A stretch of DNA of 64,000 nucleotides from Dactylonectria macrodidyma (lineage: Eukaryota; Ascomycota; Sordariomycetes; Hypocreales; Nectriaceae): assembly GCA_020744425.1 (NCBI GenBank), contig JAGMUV010000017.1, positions 806,001-870,000 of the forward strand. Direction: 5' to 3'. Made by a program: the position numbers and the translations under genes. The notes under the pieces are model-generated. The model was not told the DNA's origin. It made no database searches and was given only the letters and a program-made list of their open reading frames with translations. This document shows, piece after piece, positions 34,622 through 44,593 of this stretch. The stretch's first letter is position 1. The number at the start of each line of letters is the position of its first letter.

Positions 34622-35278
34622 ATGGTCAGCCCAGCAGCAAAGAAAGTCATCAAGGCAATCGAGAAATTTCTCGGCCCAATCGACAGGGCGATTCGGGACC
34701 AAGATGATGTTGCCGAGGGTATCAAACTACCTGAAGCATTCCCAGCCGTAGCCGCATACTTGCCCCTCGTCAACAAAATCTTCTCGTCCATCACCTCGCA
34801 CTTACAGGCAAAGAGTGCGAGCGAAGAAACCGAAGATGACAAAGAGCGCTATTCTGAGATCAAAGACGCCGTTGAAGAGCTCTCGCCGCTGGCAGCACGC
34901 CTTGAGGACCTTTTCGACACAACCACTTCCGAAGAGCCAACTCCCTGGCTGGAACGCTACAAGACGGCTGTGGATGATGGCGACAGGCTAGAAACCGTCA
35001 TGCGGAATTTGCTCAGTGGTATTCGCGAGTTTGCGAAGGCGCCTCTTGTCAGTGACGACGAAGTCAACGAGCTGCAAGAGGCGATCAAGGCAGTCAAGGC
35101 TCTGCCAGCTTCTCTGGCTGACGACAAGGGAGGGAGTCATAGCTTCGTCAACAGCGGCAGTGGCATCATGGGAATCCATTTAGGCAAGGGAGAACAAAAT
35201 TGGAACACATCGACTGGTTTTCAAGTCACAGGGAAAGGCTCTCATGTGAATTATAACAATGGGGTCCCTCCAGCCTGA
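34622..35278 (+). CDS. SesA-like effector with variant amyloid motif (effector 2)
   Basis: A single exon of 218 residues. Residues 1-160 are helical and acidic; LPEAFPAVAAYLPLVNKIFS (36-55) follows the same LPxxFxxVAxxLPLxN pattern as effector 1, so both belong to the SesA-like group. The end is Gly/Asn-rich: from Phe175, FVNSGSG, then IMGIHLGKGEQNW. The pattern N-x-GSG-xxx-IH-x-G-x-G-(D/E)-Q is shared with residues 14-29 of the divergent NLR. This makes it the likely cognate effector: the NLR motif would template its C-terminus, and the helical domain would act. No membrane helix is evident. Role by analogy with sesA/sesB and HET-S type systems. Confidence 0.8.
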   Translation: MVSPAAKKVIKAIEKFLGPIDRAIRDQDDVAEGIKLPEAFPAVAAYLPLVNKIFSSITSHLQAKSASEETEDDKERYSEIKDAVEELSPLAARLEDLFDTTTSEEPTPWLERYKTAVDDGDRLETVMRNLLSGIREFAKAPLVSDDEVNELQEAIKAVKALPASLADDKGGSHSFVNSGSGIMGIHLGKGEQNWNTSTGFQVTGKGSHVNYNNGVPPA

Positions 35279-36140
35279 AGTAGGCAGAAAGTTTCAACGC
35301 GCTCTCACGTTTTGTACTATTAAGTAGCAAACCATTTACATTGAAGAAATCGTGGTCGGGCACCTTCAGTCATAGTGAATTATATAGTAGTCCTTGGCTA
35401 AAGTGCTTCACGCAGCATAGGCTGGATGGCAAGCAACAAGTGGAAGCTTGCGTACTGGCTTCTCATTTTGATCGTGAATCCAGATGACTTCCCTTCCTTC
35501 CATCAAATCTAGGGTCGCAACGATGAATGTCAGGGCTTTGAACCGATCCTTGTTGCGGCTGTTAGTGGCATCACCTGGGAGGACTATGGCCACGGAGTCA
35601 AGTTAGTTGAAGACCATCTAGGCGATGATGACCTTCATTCCGGACCCTTCCGACATCCCCTGCACACCCCCAGCGCTGTCCAACCAGGTTTCCTATATTC
35701 ATTGTAAGAAAAGAACCAAAAGGCTAAAGGAACGATGACGAGTACCCTGTCCTCACGTGATGACGTTCGATGAGAAGGACACATAGGGCATTAACTGGCT
35801 GAAGTGATTCGGGCAGTAGAGCAAGGTCTCGCCGCTTGAGTAGTTCAAGGCGACAGGTTTGTCGGTCTACCATCTGTGGTCTCATCTGTATATGGACAGG
35901 GGTTATTTCGACCTGAGCTATAGCGATAGTTATACAGACCTCCGCTTTACCTACGGACATGACTGCGACGTGCCCATCTCGGCGCAATTCCTCGATCGCG
36001 AGTTGAAGGTGTTCATTCACATAAGTACACGGGACTCAAGAACCGTGTTCAGGCCAGGGCCGCATTCGACTTCCTCTATAACTTCGTCAAGTCTACCAAG
36101 CTCGCTGGCTCCAAGGCTTCCAGCATGCTCGTAGTAAATG
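35279..36140. other. Intergenic region with possible decayed coding fragments
   Basis: 860 bp. Short frames on both strands (35408-35593 and 35724-36020 leftward, 35859-36134 rightward) have somewhat protein-like composition but no domain I can name and no consistent splice model. They may be remnants of a lost gene. Confidence 0.35.
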
Positions 36141-38198
36141 TTATGTTCCCTCCGGTGACGTAATATCTAAATAATGCTTTAAAATAGATGCACTCCATGA
36201 GCAATCCATGCCAGCTCTGGCTAGGTTCAAGTCCTCTGTCTCCTCACTGGACGATATTGATATGGTAGCTGCAGGAATAGCCTGATCTGTGGAGGGATCT
36301 GGAACTAGCAAAGTCTCACCATGTTCACCTGTGACCCCCATTAATGATTCTTCATTTCCCAAGGATGCTTGGGGCGTACTTTGCATTCTTTCTTTCGCGA
36401 CCTGCGCTTGAGTGTAGAGGTAATCGATTCGGCTCCAACGGCGATCTTGAACAACATCCGGGTCCATTTTGCAGTCATTGTAGGTTTTCTCAATGAGTTG
36501 CCATACCATGGCTCTAGCCACATCCCAAGTCATGGAAAGACAAGTCTCTAGCAGGCAATAGGCCAAAGAATTCCATTCGACGCACTGTCCAAGGAGCCAA
36601 AGCCATTGAGGGTTTCCATTACCAAATTGTCGCAGACTGTGGGACTGCCGTAAGATATCGCGACACATATTCCCATAATGAGGCCTCCGTGCAATCCCCT
36701 TGGTTGCGTCTGCGAGAGGGCTGCATTTAGTCGCTCTTAGCTTGAGAAAGGTCAAGCGAGTCAGGACCAGTGTAACAAAATCTAGTGGAATGCACACATC
36801 GCAGTGTGTGACATATTCCTTCTCCATGTTGTTCTGAACAAGTTCAATCATTTCCAGAGCCTCTGTCCTCGTCAGCGACGGCTTTTGTGTATTCGCAGTA
36901 CACAAGATGCGCCGGGCCAATTCGCCAGTGTGAAGGTGTATCAAGGTGAACAGCATTTCTGTTTTCCCCTGCTGACTTTCTGGCAATTTCACCATACTCG
37001 GATTCAGGTTTATGTCGTTGACGTTGAGCGGTTTTTCGACATCTGGGATTGGGTCAAAGATGATCGGCTCTACGCCATGGTCCATCGCAATATGGGCATC
37101 CAGAACGAAGATCTGCCACCAGAGGCGTCGTCTAAATTCAAGGTCAAATGGAGAGAGAGCATGTGCATTCTTTTCATTGTCAAGACCAATTATCATGGCA
37201 TTCCCGACAGCTATCCCAATCAGCGGGCAGACGTTAGCTCCTTGCGGATCGTGTCTGGCAAATGCCTAAGGTGAAACTTTTAGTTAGTGTCTTGCTTCAC
37301 ATCGCTACAGTTAGAAAGGAACTGGACTCACCATATACAGTACGAAAGCTTGTAGTACTGTGATATCGCGTGACCTAAGAAAATTGGCGCGACAGAGTGA
37401 CTGCTCTACTCCTGAGCGATATCTAGGAGAATTTATTAGTACCATGGCCATTCTATGGATAGAAGAACAAGAGAACCATGCCTTTTTAACAAATGTACCT
37501 TATCCTCATGAAAATTAGTTCTACATGTCTCTATAGGCATCGCCGTAATAGTGGCATAGTATATTGCGAAGAGCAAACATTCTGTGGGTGTATCAATATC
37601 CGATGGGCATCGTACGAAGTCCATGATCCGCCTTTGAACGGTGGGAATATGGAAAAGTTTCAGCACTGGATCCACCACGTCCAGATAATTCTGCCATAAG
37701 AAGGTAACTTCTGCTGACGAGGGGTGTAGGTCTACCAATGAGGCCGAAAACTTGATGTCGAATGGGAAAGTAGAGGGGGTTAACAGGGGATGTGGCGGAA
37801 GATGGTTTGAACGCGAAGGTTGCAGGACATATTGCACTGGCTGCTATCTAAGTCAGGTTTTTATTTTACGGAAGATCAGCGCGATTCGCACTCACCTTGA
37901 CAGGACCAGATCCATGTGCCTGAGATTGCCCTGAAGAAGACAAGCGCACAAGCTGTCCCACTGATGCAGGGCCTCTATCCAAGTCATTCAAAGGCTCCAC
38001 AGTATCCTCAACATGCACATTTGCGGTAGAATGGGTAGTGCTAGAGTGAGACTGAGGGATCTTGATGACGTCCAACGTCGGGTACTGACACCGGTGACGT
38101 ATCTTTACGCAATAGCCACACGGAAAAGAACGGTCACATTTGATCTTGCGCCGACGGCATTCGAGGCAGGACCTGCCTGGAGCGGCACGGCGAGGCAT
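36141..38198 (-). CDS. Zn2Cys6 transcription factor
   Basis: Four exons (38198-37896, 37843-37482, 37422-37332, 37265-36141) give 626 residues. MPRRAAPGRS is followed by a zinc cluster of the form Cx2Cx6Cx5Cx2Cx6C (CLEC, KIKCD, PCGYC) within residues 11-40, then a Ser/His-rich linker. The Fungal_trans region runs from TFLWQNYLDVVDPVLKLFHI through LEFRRRLWWQIFVLDAHIA and VEPIIFDPIPD. Such proteins bind CGG-containing DNA in the nucleus. The second intron has a GC donor (AAG|GCATGG) with a TACTAAT branch point; only this junction rebuilds LLKRYRSGVEQSL. A start at 38345 is possible but gives an unlikely leader. It is divergent from the NmrA-like gene across a CGGAG-rich promoter. Confidence 0.9.
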
Positions 38199-38623
38199 GG
38201 ACAATCGGTCAACACAGTGAAGATGATTAGAAATGATTGATGTGCTGAGCAAGACTCGAGTATGGATGAAGGAGAGACGGAGAGAGGAGAGAGTGAGAGA
38301 GTAAGTACGGAGCGGGACAAGGACGGAGCGGAGCGGAGCATCCACTTCATTGATTGGTCAGAGCGGAGGAGCGGAGGGAATTTTCCCATTTGATGGCTTC
38401 CGATTGGCTATAGCGGAGGTATCGCTCAGCACCGCCTTTTGTCATCCACTTATTGAGTCGTCGGGCTTCAGCTCGAAAGGGAGACAGGACACGCCGTGGA
38501 TATCAGCGTGTGAAAAGTAGAAAAGACGTGCCATCCTCTGCGTGTATCCAAGTACAATTTGTTTCCCTTACAACTGTAAATCAACGCATCCTTATACTAC
38601 CTCGTCTTACTCATCAACTCAAT
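38199..38623. promoter_or_regulatory. Divergent promoter with clustered CGGAG repeats
   Basis: 425 bp between the Zn2Cys6 gene and the NmrA-like gene. From about 38270 to 38420 there are many GCGGAG/ACGGAG units, including a run of three near 38325-38337 and further copies at 38364, 38371 and 38412. CGG triplets in direct repeat are the classic targets of Zn2Cys6 proteins, so autoregulation is plausible. Confidence 0.6.
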
Positions 38624-39644
38624 ATGTCCACATTCAACACTGTTGCAATCGTTGGTGTAAGTGGTTGACTAATGTGTTTCATTCCAGGAACACCCTTACT
38701 AACAACCCCTTCAAGGCCAGTGGCACTGTCGGTAGAATCATCCTTGACGGCCTTATTGCCTCTTCCATATTCAAGATTACCGCTATTTCCCGACAACACA
38801 GCAAAGCCACATTTCCCACTGGGGTCACGGTGCGCAAGACAGACTTCACGGACGCAGATCTTCAAGCCTCGTTCAAGGGTCAAGATGTTGTCATTTCGGT
38901 CCTCGGTGGTGGAGCATTTGGCGAGCAGAAAAAGCTTGTTGACGCCGCTGTGTCCGCTGGCGTGAAACATTTTCTCCCCTCGGAATTCTCGGTTAGCGTT
39001 GAGGATGAAGCTGCCATACAGCTGCTCCCACTTTTTGGCCAGAAGAAAGAGCTCATTGACTACTTGCGATCAAAAGAATCCACCGGATTGTCATGGACAG
39101 GAATTGCTACTAGTGGGTTGTTTGACTGGGTAAATATTTGCCAAAGCATCACCAATCTTCGCAAGTACAAATTAATCATGTCTCTGAACAGGGTCTTGAG
39201 ACTGGTTTCTTCGAATTCGATATTGCAAAGCACACTGCTACCATTTGGGATGATGGCAATAAAGTCTTCACATTGACCAACAAACAGCAGCTGGTCGATG
39301 CAGTCATATCTGTGCTCGAGCATCATCAGGAGACTCGCAACCGCTACATTTATGTATACTCGGTTGAAACCTCGCAGAATGAGGTTCTAGCATCTCTTGA
39401 GAAGGCAACTGGAGTCAAGTGGGATGTCACCACCACTATTACAGATGAGCAGATTGCGGAGGCCGGGAAGAAGCTGAGTGGTGGGGACTTTACAGGTGCA
39501 TATATTCTAGTCCGTGCCACCGTCTTTGGCAACACTGCGGGGTTGCGTTCCAATTATGCTAAGGAGGAAAATCTTGCTAATGGCATACTGGGACTTGAGA
39601 CTGAAAAAGTCCAAAAGACGGTGGATCGAGTCCTTAAGATCTAG
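38624..39644 (+). CDS. NmrA-like / isoflavone-reductase-like oxidoreductase
   Basis: Three exons (38624-38656, 38716-39129, 39192-39644) give 299 residues. The first exon codes only MSTFNTVAIVG; splicing completes the dinucleotide loop VAIVGASGTVG. QDVVISVLGGGAFGEQKKL and AGVKHFLPSEF follow, with the K-HFLPSEFS pattern typical of isoflavone reductase and NmrA-like proteins of fungi. These bind NAD(P)H and either reduce aromatic compounds or act as redox sensors; the substrate is not evident. The start has an AATATGTCC context after a T-rich leader. It shares a promoter with the Zn2Cys6 regulator, its likely controller. Confidence 0.9.
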
Positions 39645-39923
39645 ACGAGACTACTGTTTGGGGGCACTAAGAAAGGCACGACGTCGGTGGGTCGCATCCC
39701 CAGTACTCTCTCTATCAGCTAGCTAGGGAACTACCCCAAATGATAACTTGATAGCTCTTAGTCGCTATAAAACTTATTTCCATCAATCCTCCGACTGCAA
39801 CATCAATTCCCATGCATGTCCGTTCCCGGCCGGCGTCACGTCAGAAATTGAAAGTGCATTCATTCCATCGCATCTAGGTATAAGAATTCAAGCATATAAT
39901 TTTATGACCTAATCTATGAATCT

Positions 39924-41429
39924 CTATCGTGGTTCGCAAGATGGCTCGTCTCTCGGGATGCCAGGTAAGATTGCTGGATATACGCCGCCAAGAGCGGTTT
40001 CAAATGATGAAAAACTCGTCCCCAGTTCTTCCTTGAGACATATGATCTTACGTGCCGCGCCAAACATGACGTCCTCACAACCGCTGTCCGCCATTTTCCT
40101 AAGGCCGTTGCCAGCAAGGAGTATTTTGCCGCCCCGCATGACGAGTTCAACATTCTGCCCCTGGCCATACACTGCTGCCGCGTAGGGATCATCGAGCCTC
40201 TTGCCGGAAAAAACGGCTATGTCGGCTAGCTTCCCCTCCTCGAGCGAGCCCAAGACGTGGTCGAACCCTGCAACCTTGGCCGCATTGGCCGTCATCATTT
40301 CCCACAGTGTCTTGGAGTCTAGGACCTGGCCGAAGCTGGACTTTGTCGCGTAAAACGCACAAGCGGCTTCTCTTCCCATTGTTGCCGACCCCGATGGCAG
40401 CCAGTCCGTACCAAGTGCCACTGTGATACCAGCTCGGAGGAGATAGGTTACATCGAACGTTTGGCCATAGAGCAGTATGTTGCTGCGAGGAGACCAAACA
40501 ACCATGGCCTTACGCGCAGCCACGAGATCAAAATCAGCTTCTGATAGTCCAAGGGCATGCACAAGGACGAAGTTAGGCGACATTATGTCAGTGCTGAGGC
40601 CACCACCCCCAGGAAGTGGAACCGTGTCAAATGTCGCGCTAGACAGACACTGGAACTCATTCCTAGCGGCATCATCGACTCCTTCTGCGACGTGTGCAAT
40701 ATACCGATGAAGCTTCTCAGTTCCCTGATGAGTTATTGCTTTTGGTCCATAATCGCAGTCTCCAGTTCGGATAATGCCCTCGACATCGTCAAGGGGAAAG
40801 ACGGCCCACGTGTCTGCTATCGTGCCAAGTCCCTCTCCCAGTCCCTCGACAAAGTCAAGGTTTCGCGCAAGGCCTTTAACCATGTGCCCACCGACGATGG
40901 AAGTTGTGCCGGAAAATATGTGCCTAAGTTCGCCCCACTTGATAGCATCCTCCATAGATCCATTGACGGCAACAGGCTGGGCCGTGGATCCTCTCAGACC
41001 GACTCTCCAGTCATGGCGGTGCTTGTAGAGTTCGCCTGTGCTGCGAAACGGGTTCACGGTTGAGAATTCGATGTGCTCGTGCGTGTTTATAAAGCCAGGT
41101 GATATGACAGAGTCTTTGCACTCAATGACCGTCGCGTCCTGGTTGAGTCGGCAGTCGATCGGAGTATAGCCAACACGCGCGATGCTCCCGGATTTGATGA
41201 ATATGCATCCGTCTGAGATAGGTCCATCGGGTGTTAAAACGGTGCCTTGCAGAATAATGTCGTCTGAGTGACCAAGCGAGAGGATTTTGCAGCCGCCCTC
41301 AACATCGGCATCAGCATTTGGAGGCCTGAGGTACACGAACAGACCCCAAAGTATCAGCAGTGCTGAAATGACTACTACCTTCCAGCTAAGGGGCCGGCGA
41401 CGGGAAGATGGGAAGAACATGTTGAACAT
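39924..41429 (-). CDS. Membrane-anchored metal-dependent amidohydrolase
   Basis: A single exon of 501 residues. Residues about 16-35 form a TM anchor (VVVISALLILWGLFVYL) after a basic N-terminus, so the catalytic domain probably faces the lumen or exterior. The catalytic fold shows SPGFINTHEHIEFS (metal HxH), the TSIVGGHM region, SPNFVLVHALGL, VWSPRSNILLYG and LGTDWLPSGS with the metal-binding Asp. These suit the guanine/chlorohydrolase-type amidohydrolase branch, which deaminates or hydrolyses ring nitrogen compounds. Substrate unknown. The two ATGs at codons 1 and 4 are both possible starts. It lies convergent with the NmrA-like gene at 279 bp. Confidence 0.87.
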   Translation of the reverse strand: MFNMFFPSSRRRPLSWKVVVISALLILWGLFVYLRPPNADADVEGGCKILSLGHSDDIILQGTVLTPDGPISDGCIFIKSGSIARVGYTPIDCRLNQDATVIECKDSVISPGFINTHEHIEFSTVNPFRSTGELYKHRHDWRVGLRGSTAQPVAVNGSMEDAIKWGELRHIFSGTTSIVGGHMVKGLARNLDFVEGLGEGLGTIADTWAVFPLDDVEGIIRTGDCDYGPKAITHQGTEKLHRYIAHVAEGVDDAARNEFQCLSSATFDTVPLPGGGGLSTDIMSPNFVLVHALGLSEADFDLVAARKAMVVWSPRSNILLYGQTFDVTYLLRAGITVALGTDWLPSGSATMGREAACAFYATKSSFGQVLDSKTLWEMMTANAAKVAGFDHVLGSLEEGKLADIAVFSGKRLDDPYAAAVYGQGQNVELVMRGGKILLAGNGLRKMADSGCEDVMFGAARKIICLKEELGTSFSSFETALGGVYPAILPGIPRDEPSCEPR

Positions 41430-42391
41430 GTTAGCGAGATGAAGGTATCTATGAAGCCCAGTGTTGGTGTAGTAACGCGTGCCGATGATGGGCTGTCCCC
41501 TATCGGTAGGGAGAGACTATACGACGATGGTCAGGGAAGGCGGTGACGTAATAAGAGATCCATTCGGTATCAAGTATTTCAGCGTGAATCTTGACAAGTA
41601 TTGAGCGTGCGAATTCACGTCGTTGTGTTGAAACTCGCACGCCTTGACGAGATGATGTCCTGGTCAAAAGCCATGAAATGTGGTTTCAAGGGAGAAGTAA
41701 TGGATACGAGGAGAAATGGGCCAATAGGGGGGCGTAATTTGGCCCGCTAAATAATTATTCCGACGCCGACTGCCTACCCTATAGTAGTGTTAGCTGTGAC
41801 TCGTTCAGTAAGATTATACAAGATCTAGAGCCTGCTTGATCATGTCGAGTCCTAAATAATGCAGTGATAAATGTTGCTGTAGAGCTGAATAACATAACTA
41901 GAGTGTTGGGTCATTGGGAGTGTGCAACGATGTTCTACTGAATTGAGACTTGTGGTTATCCATTCTTTTGAAGCTACTAGCCTACAAACCGGAAGGACCT
42001 CTTACAAGGAACGAAGTGTAGACTAAAGAAAATGAAGTCAGCTGTGATTAGACCGAGTTAATAAAACCATGTCGCAAATAAAGGTTGTGAGCTGATTTGC
42101 CCTCGGCAATTTTGTAATCTGCTGGAGTTGAATCAATTTGTGGGGATGAAGACGTTGATCTACGCAAAACACTGGTGCTAAAACCCCGGTCCGCCGCTCT
42201 CATCCTAGCTTCAACGTGCATGCACTACGTAATATGAGCCATTCAAACTTGAGTTTATAATCAACACAAGCAGCGCTGATATTTGTCTTCACTCCAACGC
42301 CAAATAGCAGCTACCCATATCGGCACTGTCAGTTTATAAGACGTAACTGGAGCATCGCCTTCCCTCAACCCTCGATATTCCACACCTAATC
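41430..42391. promoter_or_regulatory. Divergent region between amidohydrolase and AKR-RidA gene
   Basis: About 960 bp, rather AT-rich in the middle (41740-42150). No gene was supported. A TATAATCAAC patch near 42256 could be a promoter element of the rightward gene. Confidence 0.45.
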
Positions 42392-44116
42392 ATGGGCTCT
42401 TTGCCAGCCACGCGACCCGATCGAACCCTGATCGGGGGTTCGCTTGAGATCTCTCGTATGGTTAACGGACTTTGGCAACTCGCTGGAGGTCACGATAAGG
42501 ATGTAAACATTGCGGCAGCCGCCAATGTTATGAACGAGATGTAAGCACGACTGAGTCTCAAGTGGAGTAACTGTCGGTGACAATGATCCGCAGGGCCTTG
42601 CGCGGACTAGATACCTTTGATATGGCAGACCACTATGGTGATGCGGGTGAGACGAAATGCCTTCAATTACGACATTCAAAGGGCTGACTGTATCTTACAG
42701 AACTTGTGGTTGGACACCATAATGCAACGTCTACAGCCAAGACAGTAGCATTTACAAAATGGTGTCCACAAGAGAATGGAGTTAAGACGTTTGAGAATGC
42801 TGAGGCAGCGATAAATCTTGCCCTCAAACGCATGGGCCAAACCAAGATCGACCTCTTGCAGTGTATGTACCTTTCACACCGTACGCTTGCTGATGTATTG
42901 ACATCGTATCAGACCATGCCTGGGACTACTGTGACGACACATATCTTCACAACATGCACCATTTGGTTACCCTTCAGAAGCAGGGTAAAATCGGATTGAT
43001 TGGCCTCACAAATACGGATGCGGCACATTTGGAGCTTCTGCTGGAATCTGGGTTTCCAATCGCCACCAACCAGGTCTCAACGTCCGTCATCGATCGCCGG
43101 CTGACTCGAGGCCGCCTGAACGACGTCTGTATAAATCATGGTGTTGGGATCTTGGCCTATGGCACCCTTCTCGGGGGGTTCCTCAGTGAGAAGTGGCTCG
43201 GACAGCCGGAGCCCGCCAATATTGAGGACGTCAACTGGAGCCTGCGGAAATATCTCCGGTTCATCTGGGCTGCTGGTGGCTGGGGTCCGTTTCAAAGAGT
43301 ACTTGAAGCCCTAAACATTGTTGCACAGAGACATAGAGTGTCGATTGTGGCCGTGGCTACCCGCTTCGTGCTTGATATACCATCCGTCAAGGCCGTAATT
43401 GTTGGCACGCGCTTATCTGCCAATTCGACTGGGTATATTGCCAGTAATCTGCAAGCCTTTGGGCTTCAGATGACAAGCGAAGACACCGCGCTAATTCGAA
43501 AGGCTCAGGAAGGCCTTCAGGATGTGCCCGGTGACTGTGGGGACGAGTATCGCCGACCCCCTTACTTGACTGCCGCTGGGGACTTGAGCCATCATGTCGA
43601 AGAGACTGACCGGAAAAAGCTAGTACAAGAGGCCATATCTTCAGGCAAGCGGTTGAAGTATTCTACAGGAAGCTTGTGGGAGCCAATTGCGGTATGTTCA
43701 TCAGTAAGTCTCTCGTTGGTATCCTGGATGCTGATTGCAGCCGGGTTTAGGGCTATTGTCGCGCCGTGCGCACCGGAAATACGATTCGCGTTTCTGGGAC
43801 AACATCAAATTCTGCAGTTCCCTCTATCCCGGCTATCGGAGGCTCCAGCGCACGAAGCCAAACTGTCCATATATTGGACATCATCGAGGGCTCGCTCAAG
43901 GCGCTCGGATCTTCTCTGTCCGACGTGGTGCGAACTCGTATCATGGTGCGAGATGTGAGCATATGTGGCGAGGTAAGCCGTGCCCATGGCTGGGTGTTCC
44001 AAATGCCGGTGCCTTTCCCGCAAACACTTTTGCGACAGCTAGTTTGGTTGAAGGCCAAACGTTGGTCGAAATTGAAGCCGAAGCTGAAGTTGGCTGCGCT
44101 AAGGAGGGCATTGTGA
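42392..44116 (+). CDS. Aldo-keto reductase fused to a RidA domain; RidA domain frameshifted
   Basis: Five exons (42392-42540, 42594-42646, 42701-42862, 42913-43691, 43751-44116) keep frame and give 502 residues as written. Residues 1-381 are a complete aldo-keto reductase: MADHYG gives the catalytic Asp and Tyr, AFTKWCP the Lys, LLQYHAWDY the His, and GKIGLIGLTN follows. From 382 the chain continues as a RidA/YjgF domain (RTGNTIRVSGTTSN, IEGSLKALGSSLSDVVRTRI, SRAHGWVF). After Phe at 43997-43999 the conserved sequence jumps to another frame: NAGAFPANTFATASLVEGQ and LVEIEAEAE continue to 44133. A one-base loss fits; no intron restores it. The AKR should still fold; RidA (imine deaminase) loses its last strand region. 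A sequencing error is possible. Confidence 0.75.
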
Positions 44117-44218
44117 GAATGACCAAGATTTAAAGGACGACATTTCTGGGTAAATGACATGTTACTTGTGCAAGAGAAAGAAAATGAATTGTTGCATTGT
44201 AGACATTGATGAAGGCTC

Positions 44219-44565
44219 TTAATTTGGGACAAATACTCCTCCATCTATGTCAAAACCTGCACTCGGAAACATGTTTGCCCATCCTTGATTGTCGGTGAAT
44301 AAATCATTGCCGAGAGTTTCTCTAGCAAGGTCACTAAACCTTGGGCTTTCTCCGTACTCGACATTTTCTGAGGGAGGTAAAGTGCCCGCTCTGATTGGTC
44401 TTGTGCACCCTGGTGGTGCATATTGCCATGAATTGTCGTCACCACCACGGCAATGCTGTTCGTCGGTAAGTATTTGACTGACAGCTGTGTGCTTCGGTAA
44501 CACATCTGCCTGGAAGTTTTGGCGGGATCGAGCCGGAGACACTCTAGATTCTTGTGCCGAGGCAT
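44219..44565 (-). pseudogene. Possible C-terminal remnant of a fungal transcription factor
   Basis: A leftward frame ends with LFTDNQGWANMFPSAGFDI and a short Gly/Val tail, after a Ser/Pro-rich stretch, reminiscent of the tails of Zn2Cys6 regulators. No zinc cluster or middle homology region is found upstream; instead the opposite strand carries amino-acid permease exons from 44594. It is likely a fragment left by rearrangement. The family call is weak. Confidence 0.3.
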
Positions 44566-44593
44566 GCTGCTCGCTTCTCATGAGCGTCCCAGA

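Noticed and set aside
35408..36134. Short frames on both strands between effector 2 and the Zn2Cys6 gene
   Set aside because: No domain and no consistent gene model; noted only as possible decayed sequence.
43753..44244. Leftward frame opposite the RidA domain
   Set aside because: Antisense shadow; the rightward strand carries the clear RidA sequence.
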